A stretch of DNA of 64,000 bases from Streptomyces aurantiogriseus (GCF_014649375.1 NZ_BMSX01000008.1:306701-370700); one strand, 5' to 3'. Counted from the first letter of the stretch, positions 41,898 through 51,418 are shown. The notes: generated by a model from the letters alone, not told the origin. Numbers and translations are program-made.

Positions 41898-43331
41898 TCA
41901 CACCAACCCCGCCGCCTTCCGCTCCTCCGCGGTCAACGGTGGTCCGCTCAGTGCCGGCTTCAGCGGGCCCACCGCCGCCGCGAGCAGCACCGACGGGGAC
42001 AGCAGCACCTCCGGACCCCGCTCCAGGGACGTCACGTCCGTCACTCGCCGGGCGATCCTGCCGTTCCCGGTGGCCGTGTGCATCAGCCGGTCCACGTACG
42101 CGGCCAGCAGCCGATCCCGCAGGGTGGGCCCGTTCTCCGTCGCGCCGGGATAGAACACGTCCTGTCCGATCGCCAGGTCCCACGCCGCGTTCACCGGCCG
42201 GGCCACCGCCCGCTGGACCCGGCGGGACAGTCCGGGCGTGCCCCAGCCGTGACGCCGTACGGCCTCCCGGAGGGCCACCGCGGACTGGGCCGCGACCGAC
42301 ATGCCGTGGCCGTAGACGGGGTTGAACGCGGCCAGCGCGTCGCCGAGGACGGCGAAGTTCTCGGGCCAGGCCGCCATCCGCTCGTAGAAGTGGCGGCGGT
42401 TGACGGTCGTACGGGTGAAGGAGATGTCCGTCAACGGCTCCGCGCGCTCGATCAGTTCGCCGATCAGGGGGTGGCGCAGCCCTCGTGCGAACCGCGCGAA
42501 CTCCTCGGCCTCCGTGGGCGGTTCGCCGCCGCGTGTGCCGCACAGGGTGACGATCCAGCGGCCGTCCTCGATGGGGAGCAGGAAGCCTGACCGTCCCGGA
42601 CGCCCCGTACCCGGCGGATCGGCCTGCACGTTGACCACCGGGAAGCCGTCCCGGGCCGCCTCGGGGGCGAGGAAGAGCCGCGTGGCGTACGCCAGCCCGG
42701 AGTCCACCTCGCGCCGTTCCACCTCGGGCAGCCCGAGCGCCGTCAGCCACCGGGACGCGCCGGAGCCACGACCGGTCGCGTCGACGACCAGCCCCGCCGC
42801 AAGCACCCGCTCCCGGCCCCCGTCACCGCCCTCACCTTGCGCTGCCCCTGCCTGCGTCCGAACCCGTACGCCCGTGACGGTCCCTGCCGTCCCCTCCAGT
42901 CCCAGCACCTCCGTGCCGTCGAGCAGTTCGACCCGCCCGTCCGCGAGGACCTCCGTGCGGACCGTCGCGTCCAACAGGTCCCGTCCGGCCAGGACCACAT
43001 GGTGGGATTCGGCCCAGCGCCGGAACCAGCCCTGGGACGCCATCACGACCATGTCCGTCGTGACCGGCGCCCGACGCGCCCCGGCGTCCCGCAGCGCCTC
43101 GGTGATGTCCGGCAGCAGCTCCTCCACGGCCCGCACCCCGCCCGACCACAGCATGTGGGCGTGGCGCGCCTGCGGCAGCCCCTTGCGGGGCTCGGCCCCG
43201 TCGGGCAGTTCGTCGCGCTCCACGACGACGACCCGGTCGACGAACTCGGCCAGGGCACGCGCCGCGAGCATGCCCGTATGGGATCCCCCCAGGACGACGG
43301 CGGTTCTGGCGGGGTTGGAGGGCTCAGTCAT
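41898..43331 (-). CDS. FAD-dependent oxidoreductase (geranylgeranyl-reductase/monooxygenase-like)
   Basis: 477 residues from ATG 43331, overlapping the membrane-protein stop by 8 bp. Rossmann FAD motif VVLGGSHTGMLAARALAEF, a VVDATGRGSGASRWL segment and the FAD-ribityl motif (NFAVLGDALAAFNPVYGHGMSVAAQSA) place it among single-component flavoprotein hydroxylases and reductases. The KGLPQARHAHML stretch is typical of a Streptomyces/mycobacterial subgroup often encoded with MAB_1171c-like and ImmA/IrrE proteins. The substrate is unknown. Confidence 0.88.
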   Translation of the reverse strand: MTEPSNPARTAVVLGGSHTGMLAARALAEFVDRVVVVERDELPDGAEPRKGLPQARHAHMLWSGGVRAVEELLPDITEALRDAGARRAPVTTDMVVMASQGWFRRWAESHHVVLAGRDLLDATVRTEVLADGRVELLDGTEVLGLEGTAGTVTGVRVRTQAGAAQGEGGDGGRERVLAAGLVVDATGRGSGASRWLTALGLPEVERREVDSGLAYATRLFLAPEAARDGFPVVNVQADPPGTGRPGRSGFLLPIEDGRWIVTLCGTRGGEPPTEAEEFARFARGLRHPLIGELIERAEPLTDISFTRTTVNRRHFYERMAAWPENFAVLGDALAAFNPVYGHGMSVAAQSAVALREAVRRHGWGTPGLSRRVQRAVARPVNAAWDLAIGQDVFYPGATENGPTLRDRLLAAYVDRLMHTATGNGRIARRVTDVTSLERGPEVLLSPSVLLAAAVGPLKPALSGPPLTAEERKAAGLV

Positions 43332-44727
43332 GCGTGGACACGCTCTCTGCCGGGGCGGCCGCGCGGGCGCGTACCGCGGTGATGTCGTCGGGGCGGCGAA
43401 GGACCTCGGAGACGGCCTGGATCTCCCGCAGCAGGTAGGTGGTGTCCGGCTCGGCCGGCGCGTCCGGGCCGGCCGGGACGCCGGACGCGGCACCGCCGGC
43501 GCCCTCGGCTTCCGCGGCCCGCCGCCCGGTGGCGACGGCGTCCAGGATGGTCACGGCGGCCGCGAGGGCCTGCGCCCGCCCGCGGTCGTGTCCGAGCGCG
43601 AGCGCCGCGTCGTACGCCCGTCCGCGCAGGTCCTCGTCGAGGTGACGGGAGAGCTGGAGCAGCGCGTCGCGGATGAAGGTCTCGCGGCGGATCAGACGCA
43701 TCTCGGGGGTGGCGCGCAGGGCGAGGGGCTCGCGGCTGCCGGTGACGTTCCGCATCAGCCGGGCGAGAGGCCTCAGGCTCCGGTGCCGGCGGCGGACCAG
43801 CCACCGCTCCTGCAGGTACTGGCCGGCGTGCGGGACGATGAAGCCGATCGCGACGAACGTGGCGGCGATGCAGGCGGCCGACGGCGCCAGGTTGGTGTTC
43901 AGCCAGTCCAGGTCGTACCCGGTCCACCGGGCGACGACGGCCGTGAGCTTGGCCGCGCTGAACAGCAGGTTCGTCGCGTACCCGACTCCGAGGAACCGCA
44001 GCCCCCAGCGCAGCCAGGCGTCGAGGCCGTCGGTACGGATCCAGTTCCAGATGAGCCGGGCCGTGACGGAGCAGGCCACCGTGTGCGCGAGCAGGTAGAG
44101 CAGGATCCCCTCGCGGGCGAACGGCGTACCGGCGTAGTACGTGTCGTAGTCCTGGATCTGTTCCAACGGCACGTCGGCCAGCGCGAACAGCACCCACAGC
44201 GCGACGACCACGGCCGCGTAGACGGAGACCACCCACCGGGTCGCGCGCCGGGTCTGCGCCGAGCGCTCGGTGCCGCCGTTGCGCCAGGCGATGATCAGCA
44301 GCAGCCAGGACGCGGAGAGCGCGGTCAGCAGGGAGTACACCCAGGGCGCGGCGATGTTCGGTACGCCGGTGACCCGGTTGGTCCAGGCGATGGTCCTGGG
44401 CGCCGCGAAGACGAACACCGCGCAGGCGAACACCAGCAGTCCGCCGACGGCGCGCAGCAGCGGGTCCCGCCACAGCTTGAGGATGCTGGGCAGTTTGATC
44501 GCCAGGGCGGCGGTCAGCACCACGGTCGGCAGCCAGTAGGAGACGTACATCCCGCTGAGGAGGCTGCTCGCCGCGGGCCAGTTCTCCGTCGCCGCGAACC
44601 CGTGGCTCCCCGCCGCCCACCCGTTGCCGGCGGCCGCCCCGAACCCGTTCCCTCCCGGCGCCGCGAACCCGTTGCCGGTGACCGCCCAGAACCCGCTGCT
44701 TCCCGTCCCCACAAGCCCGTTCGTCAC
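43324..44727 (-). CDS. MAB_1171c-like polytopic membrane protein
   Basis: 467 residues from GTG 44727 (GTGA overlap with the peptidase stop). A Gly/Asn-rich N-terminus (TGSSGFWAVTGNGFAAPGGN) of about 45 residues precedes six or seven hydrophobic segments (YWLPTVVLTAALAIKL, AVGGLLVFACAVFVFA, SLLTALSASWLLLIIAW, WVVSVYAAVVVALWVLFAL, CIAATFVAIGFIV). A cytosolic helical tail follows (SREPLALRATPEMRLIRRETFIRDALLQL). This matches the MAB_1171c family of putative transporters. Function is unknown; tight coupling to the ImmA/IrrE peptidase suggests a signalling unit. Confidence 0.85.
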   Translation of the reverse strand: MTNGLVGTGSSGFWAVTGNGFAAPGGNGFGAAAGNGWAAGSHGFAATENWPAASSLLSGMYVSYWLPTVVLTAALAIKLPSILKLWRDPLLRAVGGLLVFACAVFVFAAPRTIAWTNRVTGVPNIAAPWVYSLLTALSASWLLLIIAWRNGGTERSAQTRRATRWVVSVYAAVVVALWVLFALADVPLEQIQDYDTYYAGTPFAREGILLYLLAHTVACSVTARLIWNWIRTDGLDAWLRWGLRFLGVGYATNLLFSAAKLTAVVARWTGYDLDWLNTNLAPSAACIAATFVAIGFIVPHAGQYLQERWLVRRRHRSLRPLARLMRNVTGSREPLALRATPEMRLIRRETFIRDALLQLSRHLDEDLRGRAYDAALALGHDRGRAQALAAAVTILDAVATGRRAAEAEGAGGAASGVPAGPDAPAEPDTTYLLREIQAVSEVLRRPDDITAVRARAAAPAESVSTHD

Positions 44728-45332
44728 CGCGCCGTACCCCTGCGCCCGCGGTAGCCGAGGGTCCGCTGGACCGGGTCGGGGGAGGCGTGTCCGCCCCGCC
44801 CGGACAGGTACGGCCGGAAGGCCGCCGCGAGCCGGTGCCCGAAGGCGTCGGCCTCGGCCTCGTCGTCCTTGCGGGAGCCGTCGCGGGCGGCGACGGTCAG
44901 GGCGATGTCGTCCCAGCCGGGACGCCCGGCCAACGCGTGCGCGGCAGCCGTGCCGACGCCGTGGTGGTGATGCCGGTGCCCCGCGTGCAGATGCCACAAC
45001 TCATGGCCCAGGATGACCAGTTGCTGGACGTCCTCGGCGCGCTCCTCGACGATGACCAGGTCGAAGTCCTGGAACTCCACCCACAGTCCGGTCACGTCGA
45101 ACTCGTCGGGGAACCGCTCGAAGCGCAGCTCCACGGGCCGCCCGCCGCGCCGCGCGGCCATCTCCTCGCACAGTGCCCGGGACACCTCCCGCACACCGGC
45201 CGGGGGAGTGGGCCGTGTCCGCAGCGCGGCGGAGAGATCGCCGGCCAGCTCGCGCATGGCCGGGCCGGTCCGCGCGCGTCGCAGCGCCGAGGTGATCCGG
45301 GCCGCCTTACCGCGCGCGCCCGCGATGTCCAT
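44724..45332 (-). CDS. ImmA/IrrE-type zinc metallopeptidase
   Basis: 202 residues from ATG 45332. The zinc site is HELWH (His110, Glu111, His114) with a downstream Glu in DEAEADAFG, as in ImmA/IrrE peptidases that cleave repressors or toxin-antitoxin regulators. There is no signal peptide, so it is cytosolic. It is the first gene of a three-gene operon with 4- and 8-bp overlaps. No XRE-type repressor target is adjacent, so the substrate may be the membrane protein's tail or a distant regulator. Confidence 0.88.
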   Translation of the reverse strand: MDIAGARGKAARITSALRRARTGPAMRELAGDLSAALRTRPTPPAGVREVSRALCEEMAARRGGRPVELRFERFPDEFDVTGLWVEFQDFDLVIVEERAEDVQQLVILGHELWHLHAGHRHHHHGVGTAAAHALAGRPGWDDIALTVAARDGSRKDDEAEADAFGHRLAAAFRPYLSGRGGHASPDPVQRTLGYRGRRGTAR

Positions 45333-45470
45333 CCGGTCCCCCTTCTCGCCGCCGTGCGGCAGCCTGTTCGAGCCTAGTCGGCCGGAAGTGTCCTCGTCAC
45401 CCGAAGTCGTTCACAGGTGCACCAACATCGGGCGTCGGCGGACACGAGGGGGCAGGTTCGAGCGAGCGGC

Positions 45471-45534
45471 GATAGAAAGCGCTATCAGAAGTCCTGTCAG
45501 AACCATTGACGTGCGCGCGCATCGAACTTACGGT
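45471..45534 (+). promoter_or_regulatory. Promoter and LacI-like operator of the arabinan operon
   Basis: A -35 TTGACG (45506-45511) and -10 TACGGT (45529-45534) are separated by 17 bp, 53 bp before the binding-protein start. Upstream, GATAGAAAGCGCTATC (45471-45486) is an imperfect dyad containing AGCGCT, typical of LacI-family operators of sugar ABC operons. Two near-identical TCGAA(C/G)TTACG copies follow around the -10. Confidence 0.65.
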
Positions 45535-45586
45535 CCCGTTCGAAGTTACGAGCGTTATTCGACATGCCGAACGACAGGGGCAAGGT

Positions 45587-46936
45587 ATGGGACAACCTGG
45601 CCTGAACCGCAGGCAATTGCTCGCCGCCGCAGGCGGACTGGCCGTCGCCGGAAGCTTCGGCTTCGCCGCCCTGGGCACCGGCGCCGACGCACTGGCCTCC
45701 GACGCGCACACCCGGGTGCGGTACTGGAACCTCTTCAGCGGCGGCGACGGCTACAACATGATCGCGATGCTGGACGCCTTCCGTAAGGCCAACCCCGGCA
45801 TCGACGTGAAGGACTCGACCCTCCAGTGGGGCAACCCCTTCTACACCAAGCTCGCCATGGCTGCCGCGGGCAACCGCGCACCCGACCTCGGCGTCATGCA
45901 CATGGGCCGGGTCACCGGCTTCTCGCCCGGCCGCCTCCTGGACCCCTGGGACGTCGACCTGCTCGCCAAGTACGGCGTACGGGAAGCGGACTTCAACCCC
46001 GCGCTGTGGAAGCGCGCCGTCATCGACGGCAAGCTCTACGCCCTCCCGCTCGACATCCACGTCCAGCTCTGCTTCTACCGCAAGGACGTGCTGAAGAAGG
46101 CGGGGCTGCTCGGCGACGACGGCCGGATCGTGCCCGTGAGGTCGACCGACGAGTGGTTCGACTTGCTCAAGGAGGCCAAGAAGGCCACCAAGAAGGGCCT
46201 GCAGACCCTCGGCCTGTGGGCCAACGACCAGAACTTCCAGTGGTGGTTCTTCGTCGCCTTCTACACCCAGCTCGGCGGAACCTGGTTCGACGACGCCAAC
46301 ACCGAGGTCACCTTCGACACCGACAAGGCCGTCCAGGTCCTGGAGTTCCTGCGACGGCACATCACCGACGGCTACACCATCCCGGGTGCCGCCAACTCCG
46401 AACAGTTCATCAACGGCGCGCCCTTCACCTGGGAGGGCAACTGGTCCGTGCCGGTCTTCTCCGGAGCGAAGCTCGACTACGGCGCGACCCCGCTGCCCCC
46501 CGTCTTCGGCAAGCAGGCCACCCACGCCGAGTCGCACGCCTTCGTCCTGCCGCACCAGTCCGACCGCGGCGGCGCCACCAACGAGGCCGCCCATCAACTC
46601 GCCGCCTACGTCGTCCAGCACGCGCAGCAGTGGGCGGCCGGCGGCCACATCCCCGCGTACTCGCCCACCCTGTCCACGGCCGCGTACAAGGAGCTGAACC
46701 CGCAGAGCGAGTACGTGTCGGCCATGGACCACCAGGCCACCGAGCCGAAGGTGTGGTTCGCGGGCTCGACCGGCATCCTCGCCCAGCGCATCGGCCCCGT
46801 CGTCGTCTCCTCGACGATGGGCTCCGCCAAGCCGGAGGCCGTCGCCCGGCGGATGAAGGGCGCGCTCACCCAGCTGCTCGCCATGAAGAACCCCATGGAC
46901 GGCAGGACCGCCGCGCAGGGAGGTGCGGGCGCATGA
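45587..46936 (+). CDS. ABC-transporter sugar-binding protein (Tat-exported)
   Basis: 449 residues from ATG 45587. It begins with a twin-arginine-type signal (NRRQLLAAAGGLAVAGSFGF), then a family 1 extracellular solute-binding protein (RVRYWNLFSGGDGYNMIAMLDAFRKANPGI, PLDIHVQLCFYRKDVLKKAGLL, FTWEGNWSVPVF). It lacks a lipobox cysteine. It would capture an oligosaccharide, by context arabino-oligosaccharide, for the two permeases that follow with 4-bp overlaps. No ATPase gene is present; Streptomyces commonly use the shared ATPase MsiK for such importers. Confidence 0.92.
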   Translation: MGQPGLNRRQLLAAAGGLAVAGSFGFAALGTGADALASDAHTRVRYWNLFSGGDGYNMIAMLDAFRKANPGIDVKDSTLQWGNPFYTKLAMAAAGNRAPDLGVMHMGRVTGFSPGRLLDPWDVDLLAKYGVREADFNPALWKRAVIDGKLYALPLDIHVQLCFYRKDVLKKAGLLGDDGRIVPVRSTDEWFDLLKEAKKATKKGLQTLGLWANDQNFQWWFFVAFYTQLGGTWFDDANTEVTFDTDKAVQVLEFLRRHITDGYTIPGAANSEQFINGAPFTWEGNWSVPVFSGAKLDYGATPLPPVFGKQATHAESHAFVLPHQSDRGGATNEAAHQLAAYVVQHAQQWAAGGHIPAYSPTLSTAAYKELNPQSEYVSAMDHQATEPKVWFAGSTGILAQRIGPVVVSSTMGSAKPEAVARRMKGALTQLLAMKNPMDGRTAAQGGAGA

Positions 46937-47871
46937 CGACCAGTACGGAGACCCTCTTCGCAGCGGCGCGGACGAAGAGCGCCGCGCAGAGCGCCACCGT
47001 CCGCCGCAAGCAGGGCTTCCAGCACGGCGGCTGGTTCGTCGCCCCGTTCCTCGTCCTGTTCGTGCTCTTCGTGATCTGGCCGCTGCTGCGCGGCGTCTAC
47101 CTCAGCTTCACGGACGCCAACATCTCGGGCGACAGCGCGAACTTCGTCGGCCTCGACAACTACCGCGAGGCCCTCCAGGACCCCCTGATGTGGGACGCGC
47201 TCGGCCACAGCGCCTACTTCACGCTCCTGGTGGTGCCCTGCATCACCGTGCTCGCCTTCCTCCTCGCGATGCTCGCCCACCACATCGAGCGCGGCAAGTG
47301 GCTGTGGCGGCTGTGCTTCTTCGCCCCCTTCCTGCTGCCCTCCACCGTCGCGGGCAACCTGTGGCAGTGGCTGTTCAACCCCGGCACGGGCATGATCAAC
47401 CACGTCTTCGGCATCGAGACGCCCTGGCTGACCGACAAGTCGTACGCCATGCTCGCCATCGTCATCACGACCCTGTGGTGGACCGTCGGCTTCAGCTTCC
47501 TGCTGTACCTCGCCGCGCTCCAGGGCATCCCCGACCACCTCTACGAGGCCGCCAAGCTGGACGGCGCCAACGCCTGGCACCGCATGGTCCACATCACCCT
47601 GCCGATGCTGCGCAACATCACCGGGCTCGTCATCGCCCTGCAGATCCTCGCCTCGCTCCAGATCTTCGACCAGGCCGTCGTGATGATGGACTTCAGCCCC
47701 GGCCCCGAGAACGCGACCCGCACCTTCGTCCAGTACACCCTCGAAGAGGGCTTCACCAGCTACCGCGTGGGCTACGCCTCCGCGATCTCCATCATCTTCT
47801 TCGTGATCATCGCGGCCGTCGCCCTCGCCCGGATGTGGCTGCTGCGCAACCGTGAGGAGGGAGCCCGATGA
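46933..47871 (+). CDS. ABC sugar permease, first subunit (MalF-like)
   Basis: 312 residues from ATG 46933 (ATGA overlap). Six or so transmembrane segments (WFVAPFLVLFVLFVIWPLL, TLLVVPCITVLAFLLAM, FSFLLYLAALQ) and the EAA loop for ATPase contact (YEAAKLDGANAWHRMVHITLPML). It forms the membrane channel with the next gene product. Confidence 0.93.
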   Translation: MTTSTETLFAAARTKSAAQSATVRRKQGFQHGGWFVAPFLVLFVLFVIWPLLRGVYLSFTDANISGDSANFVGLDNYREALQDPLMWDALGHSAYFTLLVVPCITVLAFLLAMLAHHIERGKWLWRLCFFAPFLLPSTVAGNLWQWLFNPGTGMINHVFGIETPWLTDKSYAMLAIVITTLWWTVGFSFLLYLAALQGIPDHLYEAAKLDGANAWHRMVHITLPMLRNITGLVIALQILASLQIFDQAVVMMDFSPGPENATRTFVQYTLEEGFTSYRVGYASAISIIFFVIIAAVALARMWLLRNREEGAR

Positions 47872-48731
47872 CCACCGCCGCAGAGGTACGCGTCAAGCCC
47901 CGCAGGTCGTCCTGGACACCCAGCCAGATCATCCTCACCCTCCTCGGCACGGCCGTCTCCGTCGTCTTCCTCGCGCCCTTCGCCTGGGGCCTGTTCACCT
48001 CGCTCAAGTCGGAGACCGAGGCCGTCGAGGTGCCGCCGCACTGGCTGCCGAAGGACTGGACGGGCCAGGCGTGGACGGCCCTCTTCGAGACCGGCAACAT
48101 CACCAACTGGTTCGTCAACTCGCTCGTCGTCTCGGTGTGCGTGACGTCCGTGGTGCTGCTCGTCAGCGCCCTCGCCGGATACGGCTTCGCCCGCACCGAG
48201 TTCCGCGGCAAGGGCGTCCTCATGGGCGTCGTCATGGCGGGCCTGATGATCTCCCCGGCGGTCCTCGGCGTCCCCCTGTTCACCACGGTCCAGCAGATGG
48301 GGATGGTCGACACCTACTGGGGCATGATCCTGCCGCAGTGCGCACCCGCCGCGATGGTCTACATCCTCTACAAGTTCTTCCAGGGCATCCCGCGCGAGCT
48401 GGAGGAGGCCGCGTTCATCGACGGCGCGGGCCGCTGGCGCGTCTTCTTCACCATCGTCGTCCCGCTCGCCCGCCCCTCCCTCGCCGCGGTCGGCATCTTC
48501 ACCTTCATCGCCTCGTGGAACAACTTCCTGTGGCCGTACATGGTGACCAACAACCCCGACCTGATGACCATGCCGAACGGCATCGCGACCGTCATGAACT
48601 CCTACGGCATCCAGTGGGCCCAGCTCATGGCCGGCGGCCTCATGGCGGGCCTGCCGCTGATCATCGTCTTCGTCTTCTTCCAGCGCCAGATCGTGGCGGG
48701 TGTCGCCCACACCGGCCTCGCGGGCCAGTAA
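47868..48731 (+). CDS. ABC sugar permease, second subunit (MalG-like)
   Basis: 287 residues from ATG 47868 (ATGA overlap). Typical second permease: IILTLLGTAVSVVFLAPFAW, ALAGYGFARTEF, and the EAA loop EEAAFIDGAGRWRVFFTIVVPLARP. It pairs with the preceding permease; the operon continues 22 bp later with an arabinanase. Confidence 0.93.
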   Translation: MTTAAEVRVKPRRSSWTPSQIILTLLGTAVSVVFLAPFAWGLFTSLKSETEAVEVPPHWLPKDWTGQAWTALFETGNITNWFVNSLVVSVCVTSVVLLVSALAGYGFARTEFRGKGVLMGVVMAGLMISPAVLGVPLFTTVQQMGMVDTYWGMILPQCAPAAMVYILYKFFQGIPRELEEAAFIDGAGRWRVFFTIVVPLARPSLAAVGIFTFIASWNNFLWPYMVTNNPDLMTMPNGIATVMNSYGIQWAQLMAGGLMAGLPLIIVFVFFQRQIVAGVAHTGLAGQ

Positions 48732-48753
48732 CTCCCCCAAAGGAGATACACAG

Positions 48754-49722
48754 TTGAAGCGCATCGGACTCGCGGCGATCGTCGCCGCGGCCCTCCTCGC
48801 CCTGCTCCCGAGCACGGCCACGGCGGACGTCACCTACCCCGACCCCCAGCCCGTCACCGGCCAGCAGATCATCCACGACCCGACCGTCATCCGCCTCAAG
48901 TCGGGTGACTACGTGGCCTATTCGACCGGCGGGATCATCGGCGCCCGCACCTCGAAGGACCGGAAGCACTGGGACGACGCGGGCAACGCCTTCGCCACTC
49001 CGCCGAGTTGGTGGTACGAGTACAACGACACCGGCGACCCCTGGGCCCCCGACATCTCCTACCGCGACGGCCGCTACTGGCTCTACTACGCCGTCTCCTC
49101 CTGGGGCTCCAACCACTCCGCGATCGGCGTCGCCACCTCCCGGACCGGCCTCCCCGGCACCTGGGCCGACCACGGCAAGGTCTTCACCTCCGAACGCACC
49201 GACTCCTGGAACGCCATCGATCCGGCGATCACCAGGGCCGACGGCAAGCTGTGGATGTCCTTCGGCTCGTACTGGACGGGCATCCGCATGGTCGAGCTGA
49301 ACCCGAGGACGGGCAAGGCGGTCACCGACGCCCCGGTCCACCACCTCGCGACCCGCCCGGACGCGCCGTACGCGGTGGAGGGCCCGTACATCGTCAAGCA
49401 CGGCCGCCACTACTACCTGTTCGCGTCGTACGACGCCTGCTGCTCGGGCGTGAACTCGACGTACAAGATCAGGGTGGGCAGATCGACGAGCGTGACGGGC
49501 CCGTACGTGGACAGCGCGGGGAAGCCGCTGCTGGAGGGCGGCGGTGACGTGTTGCTGGAGGGCCACGGCAGGTACATCGGCACGGGAGGCCAGTCGGTCT
49601 TCCGCGACCGAGGCCGGGACTGGCTGGCGTACCACTACTACGACGCGGAGGACAACGGCACCCCCAAGCTGGGGCTCAACAGGCTGAGCTGGACGGGAAA
49701 CGGCTGGCCAGTGGTCTTCTAG
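48754..49722 (+). CDS. Secreted GH43 endo-arabinanase
   Basis: 322 residues from TTG 48754, chosen because AAAGGAG lies 9 nt upstream and a signal peptide follows (MKRIGLAAIVAAALLALLPSTATA). Five-bladed propeller of family 43: HDPTVIRLKSGDYVAYST with the general-base Asp, DPWAPDISYRDGRYWLYYAV, and VEGPYIVKHGRHYYLFASYDACCSG with the general-acid Glu, the pattern of alpha-1,5-L-arabinan endohydrolases. It would cut arabinan outside the cell into pieces for the ABC importer encoded upstream. Confidence 0.93.
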   Translation: MKRIGLAAIVAAALLALLPSTATADVTYPDPQPVTGQQIIHDPTVIRLKSGDYVAYSTGGIIGARTSKDRKHWDDAGNAFATPPSWWYEYNDTGDPWAPDISYRDGRYWLYYAVSSWGSNHSAIGVATSRTGLPGTWADHGKVFTSERTDSWNAIDPAITRADGKLWMSFGSYWTGIRMVELNPRTGKAVTDAPVHHLATRPDAPYAVEGPYIVKHGRHYYLFASYDACCSGVNSTYKIRVGRSTSVTGPYVDSAGKPLLEGGGDVLLEGHGRYIGTGGQSVFRDRGRDWLAYHYYDAEDNGTPKLGLNRLSWTGNGWPVVF

Positions 49723-49743
49723 GGGCGCGGGGCCGTATCGATC

Positions 49744-49800
49744 CGCGGCTCCGCCGCGATGGGGATCCCTCCCGCTCAAGCGACGTCGAGAGTGGGGGAG
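49744..49800. repeat. Intergenic hairpins between GH43 and GH51 genes
   Basis: A 6-bp stem CGCGGC-TCC-GCCGCG (49744-49758) is followed by a longer imperfect inverted repeat (CTCCCGCTC around 49770 against GAGTGGGGGAG ending near 49799), a form common between Streptomyces genes. They may terminate or attenuate transcription between the operon and GH51. Confidence 0.5.
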
Positions 49801-49850
49801 CGACCAGCCCCCACACACCCGCAGACAGAACTGAACGTCGAAAGGAAAAG

Positions 49851-51365
49851 ATGAGCACCGCCCGCTTCACCCTCGACCCCGCCTTCACCGTCGGCACAGT
49901 CAACCCCCGCCTGTTCGGCTCCTTCGTCGAACACCTCGGCCGCTGCGTCTACACCGGCATCTACGAACCCGACCACCCCACCGCGGACGCCGAAGGCCTC
50001 CGCACCGACGTCCTCGACCTGATCCGCGAACTCGGCGTCACCGCCCTCCGCTACCCCGGCGGCAACTTCGTCTCCGGCTACAAGTGGGAGGACTCGGTGG
50101 GCCCCGCCGAGGACCGCCCCCGCCGCCTGGACCTGGCCTGGCGTTCCACGGAGACGAACCGATTCGGCCTCTCCGAGTACATCGCCTTCCTGAAGAAGAT
50201 CGGCCCCCAGGCCGAACCGATGATGGCCCTCAACCTGGGCACACGAGGCGTGGCCGAGGCCCTGGAACTCCAGGAGTACGCCAACCACCCCGCCGGCACC
50301 GCACTCTCGGAGCAGCGGATCGCGCACGGCGACAAGGACCCCTTCGACATCCGGCTCTGGTGCCTGGGCAACGAGATGGACGGCCCCTGGCAGACCGGCC
50401 ACAAAACGGCCGAGGAATACGGCCGTATCGCCGCCGAGACCGCCCGCGCGATGCGCCAGATCGACCCGCACGTCGAACTGGTCGCCTGCGGCAGCTCGGG
50501 CCAGTCGATGCCGACGTTCGCCGAATGGGAGGCGAAGGTCCTGGCCGAGACCTACGACCTGGTCGACTACATCTCCCTGCACGCCTACTACGAGCCGCAC
50601 GACGGCGACGTGGACTCCTTCCTCGCCTCCGCCGTCGACATGGAGTCCTTCATCGAGAACGTGGTCGCCACCTGCGACCACGTGGGCGCGCGGCTGAAGT
50701 CGAAGAAGAAGATCAACCTGTCCTTCGACGAGTGGAACGTCTGGTACCTGTCCAGGTGGGAGGAGCACGCCCGCACCAGCGACCCCACCGACTGGCCGGA
50801 GGCCCCCCGTCTGCTGGAGGACAACTACAGCGTCCTGGACGCGGTCGTCTTCGGTTCCCTCCTCATCGCCCTGCTCCGGCACGCCGACCGCGTGACGGTC
50901 GCCTGCCTCGCCCAGCTCGTCAACGTCATCGCGCCGATCATGACCGAGCCGGGCGGCCCGGCCTGGCGGCAGACGACGTTCTTCCCGTTCGCGCAGGCGT
51001 CCCGGTACGGCCGGGGCGAGGTCCTCGACGTCCGGGTCGACTCGCCGACGTACGAGACGAAGAAGTACGGCGAGGCGGATCTGCTGCACGCCACCGCCGT
51101 ACGGGCGGAGGACGGCACGGTCACCGTGTTCGCCGTGAACCGGAGCCGGACCGAGCCGCTCCCCCTGGAAGTGGCCCTGAACGGCCTCGGCGTCTCACGG
51201 CTCGTCGAGCACAGCGTGCTCTCCGACGCGGACCCGGACGCCCGCAACACCCTCGCCGACCCCGAGCGGGTCGCCCCGCACACGGCCGAGGGCACGGCGG
51301 TGACCGACGGGACGCTGACGGCGACGCTGGAGCCGCTGTCCTGGAACGTCATCCGGCTGGCCTGA
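49851..51365 (+). CDS. GH51 alpha-L-arabinofuranosidase
   Basis: 504 residues from ATG 49851, with GAAAGGA upstream. No signal peptide, so it is intracellular. TIM-barrel plus jelly-roll enzyme of family 51: LFGSFVEHLGRCVYTGIYEP at the start, LRYPGGNFVSGYKWED, CLGNEMDGPWQ with acid/base Glu, and INLSFDEWNVWY with nucleophile Glu. It would release arabinose from imported arabino-oligosaccharides, completing the pathway begun by GH43. Confidence 0.95.
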   Translation: MSTARFTLDPAFTVGTVNPRLFGSFVEHLGRCVYTGIYEPDHPTADAEGLRTDVLDLIRELGVTALRYPGGNFVSGYKWEDSVGPAEDRPRRLDLAWRSTETNRFGLSEYIAFLKKIGPQAEPMMALNLGTRGVAEALELQEYANHPAGTALSEQRIAHGDKDPFDIRLWCLGNEMDGPWQTGHKTAEEYGRIAAETARAMRQIDPHVELVACGSSGQSMPTFAEWEAKVLAETYDLVDYISLHAYYEPHDGDVDSFLASAVDMESFIENVVATCDHVGARLKSKKKINLSFDEWNVWYLSRWEEHARTSDPTDWPEAPRLLEDNYSVLDAVVFGSLLIALLRHADRVTVACLAQLVNVIAPIMTEPGGPAWRQTTFFPFAQASRYGRGEVLDVRVDSPTYETKKYGEADLLHATAVRAEDGTVTVFAVNRSRTEPLPLEVALNGLGVSRLVEHSVLSDADPDARNTLADPERVAPHTAEGTAVTDGTLTATLEPLSWNVIRLA

Positions 51366-51418
51366 CCGGGTTCCCTCCGGTGCGCCGTCGCACGGCGGCG
51401 CACCGGACAATGGTCGCC

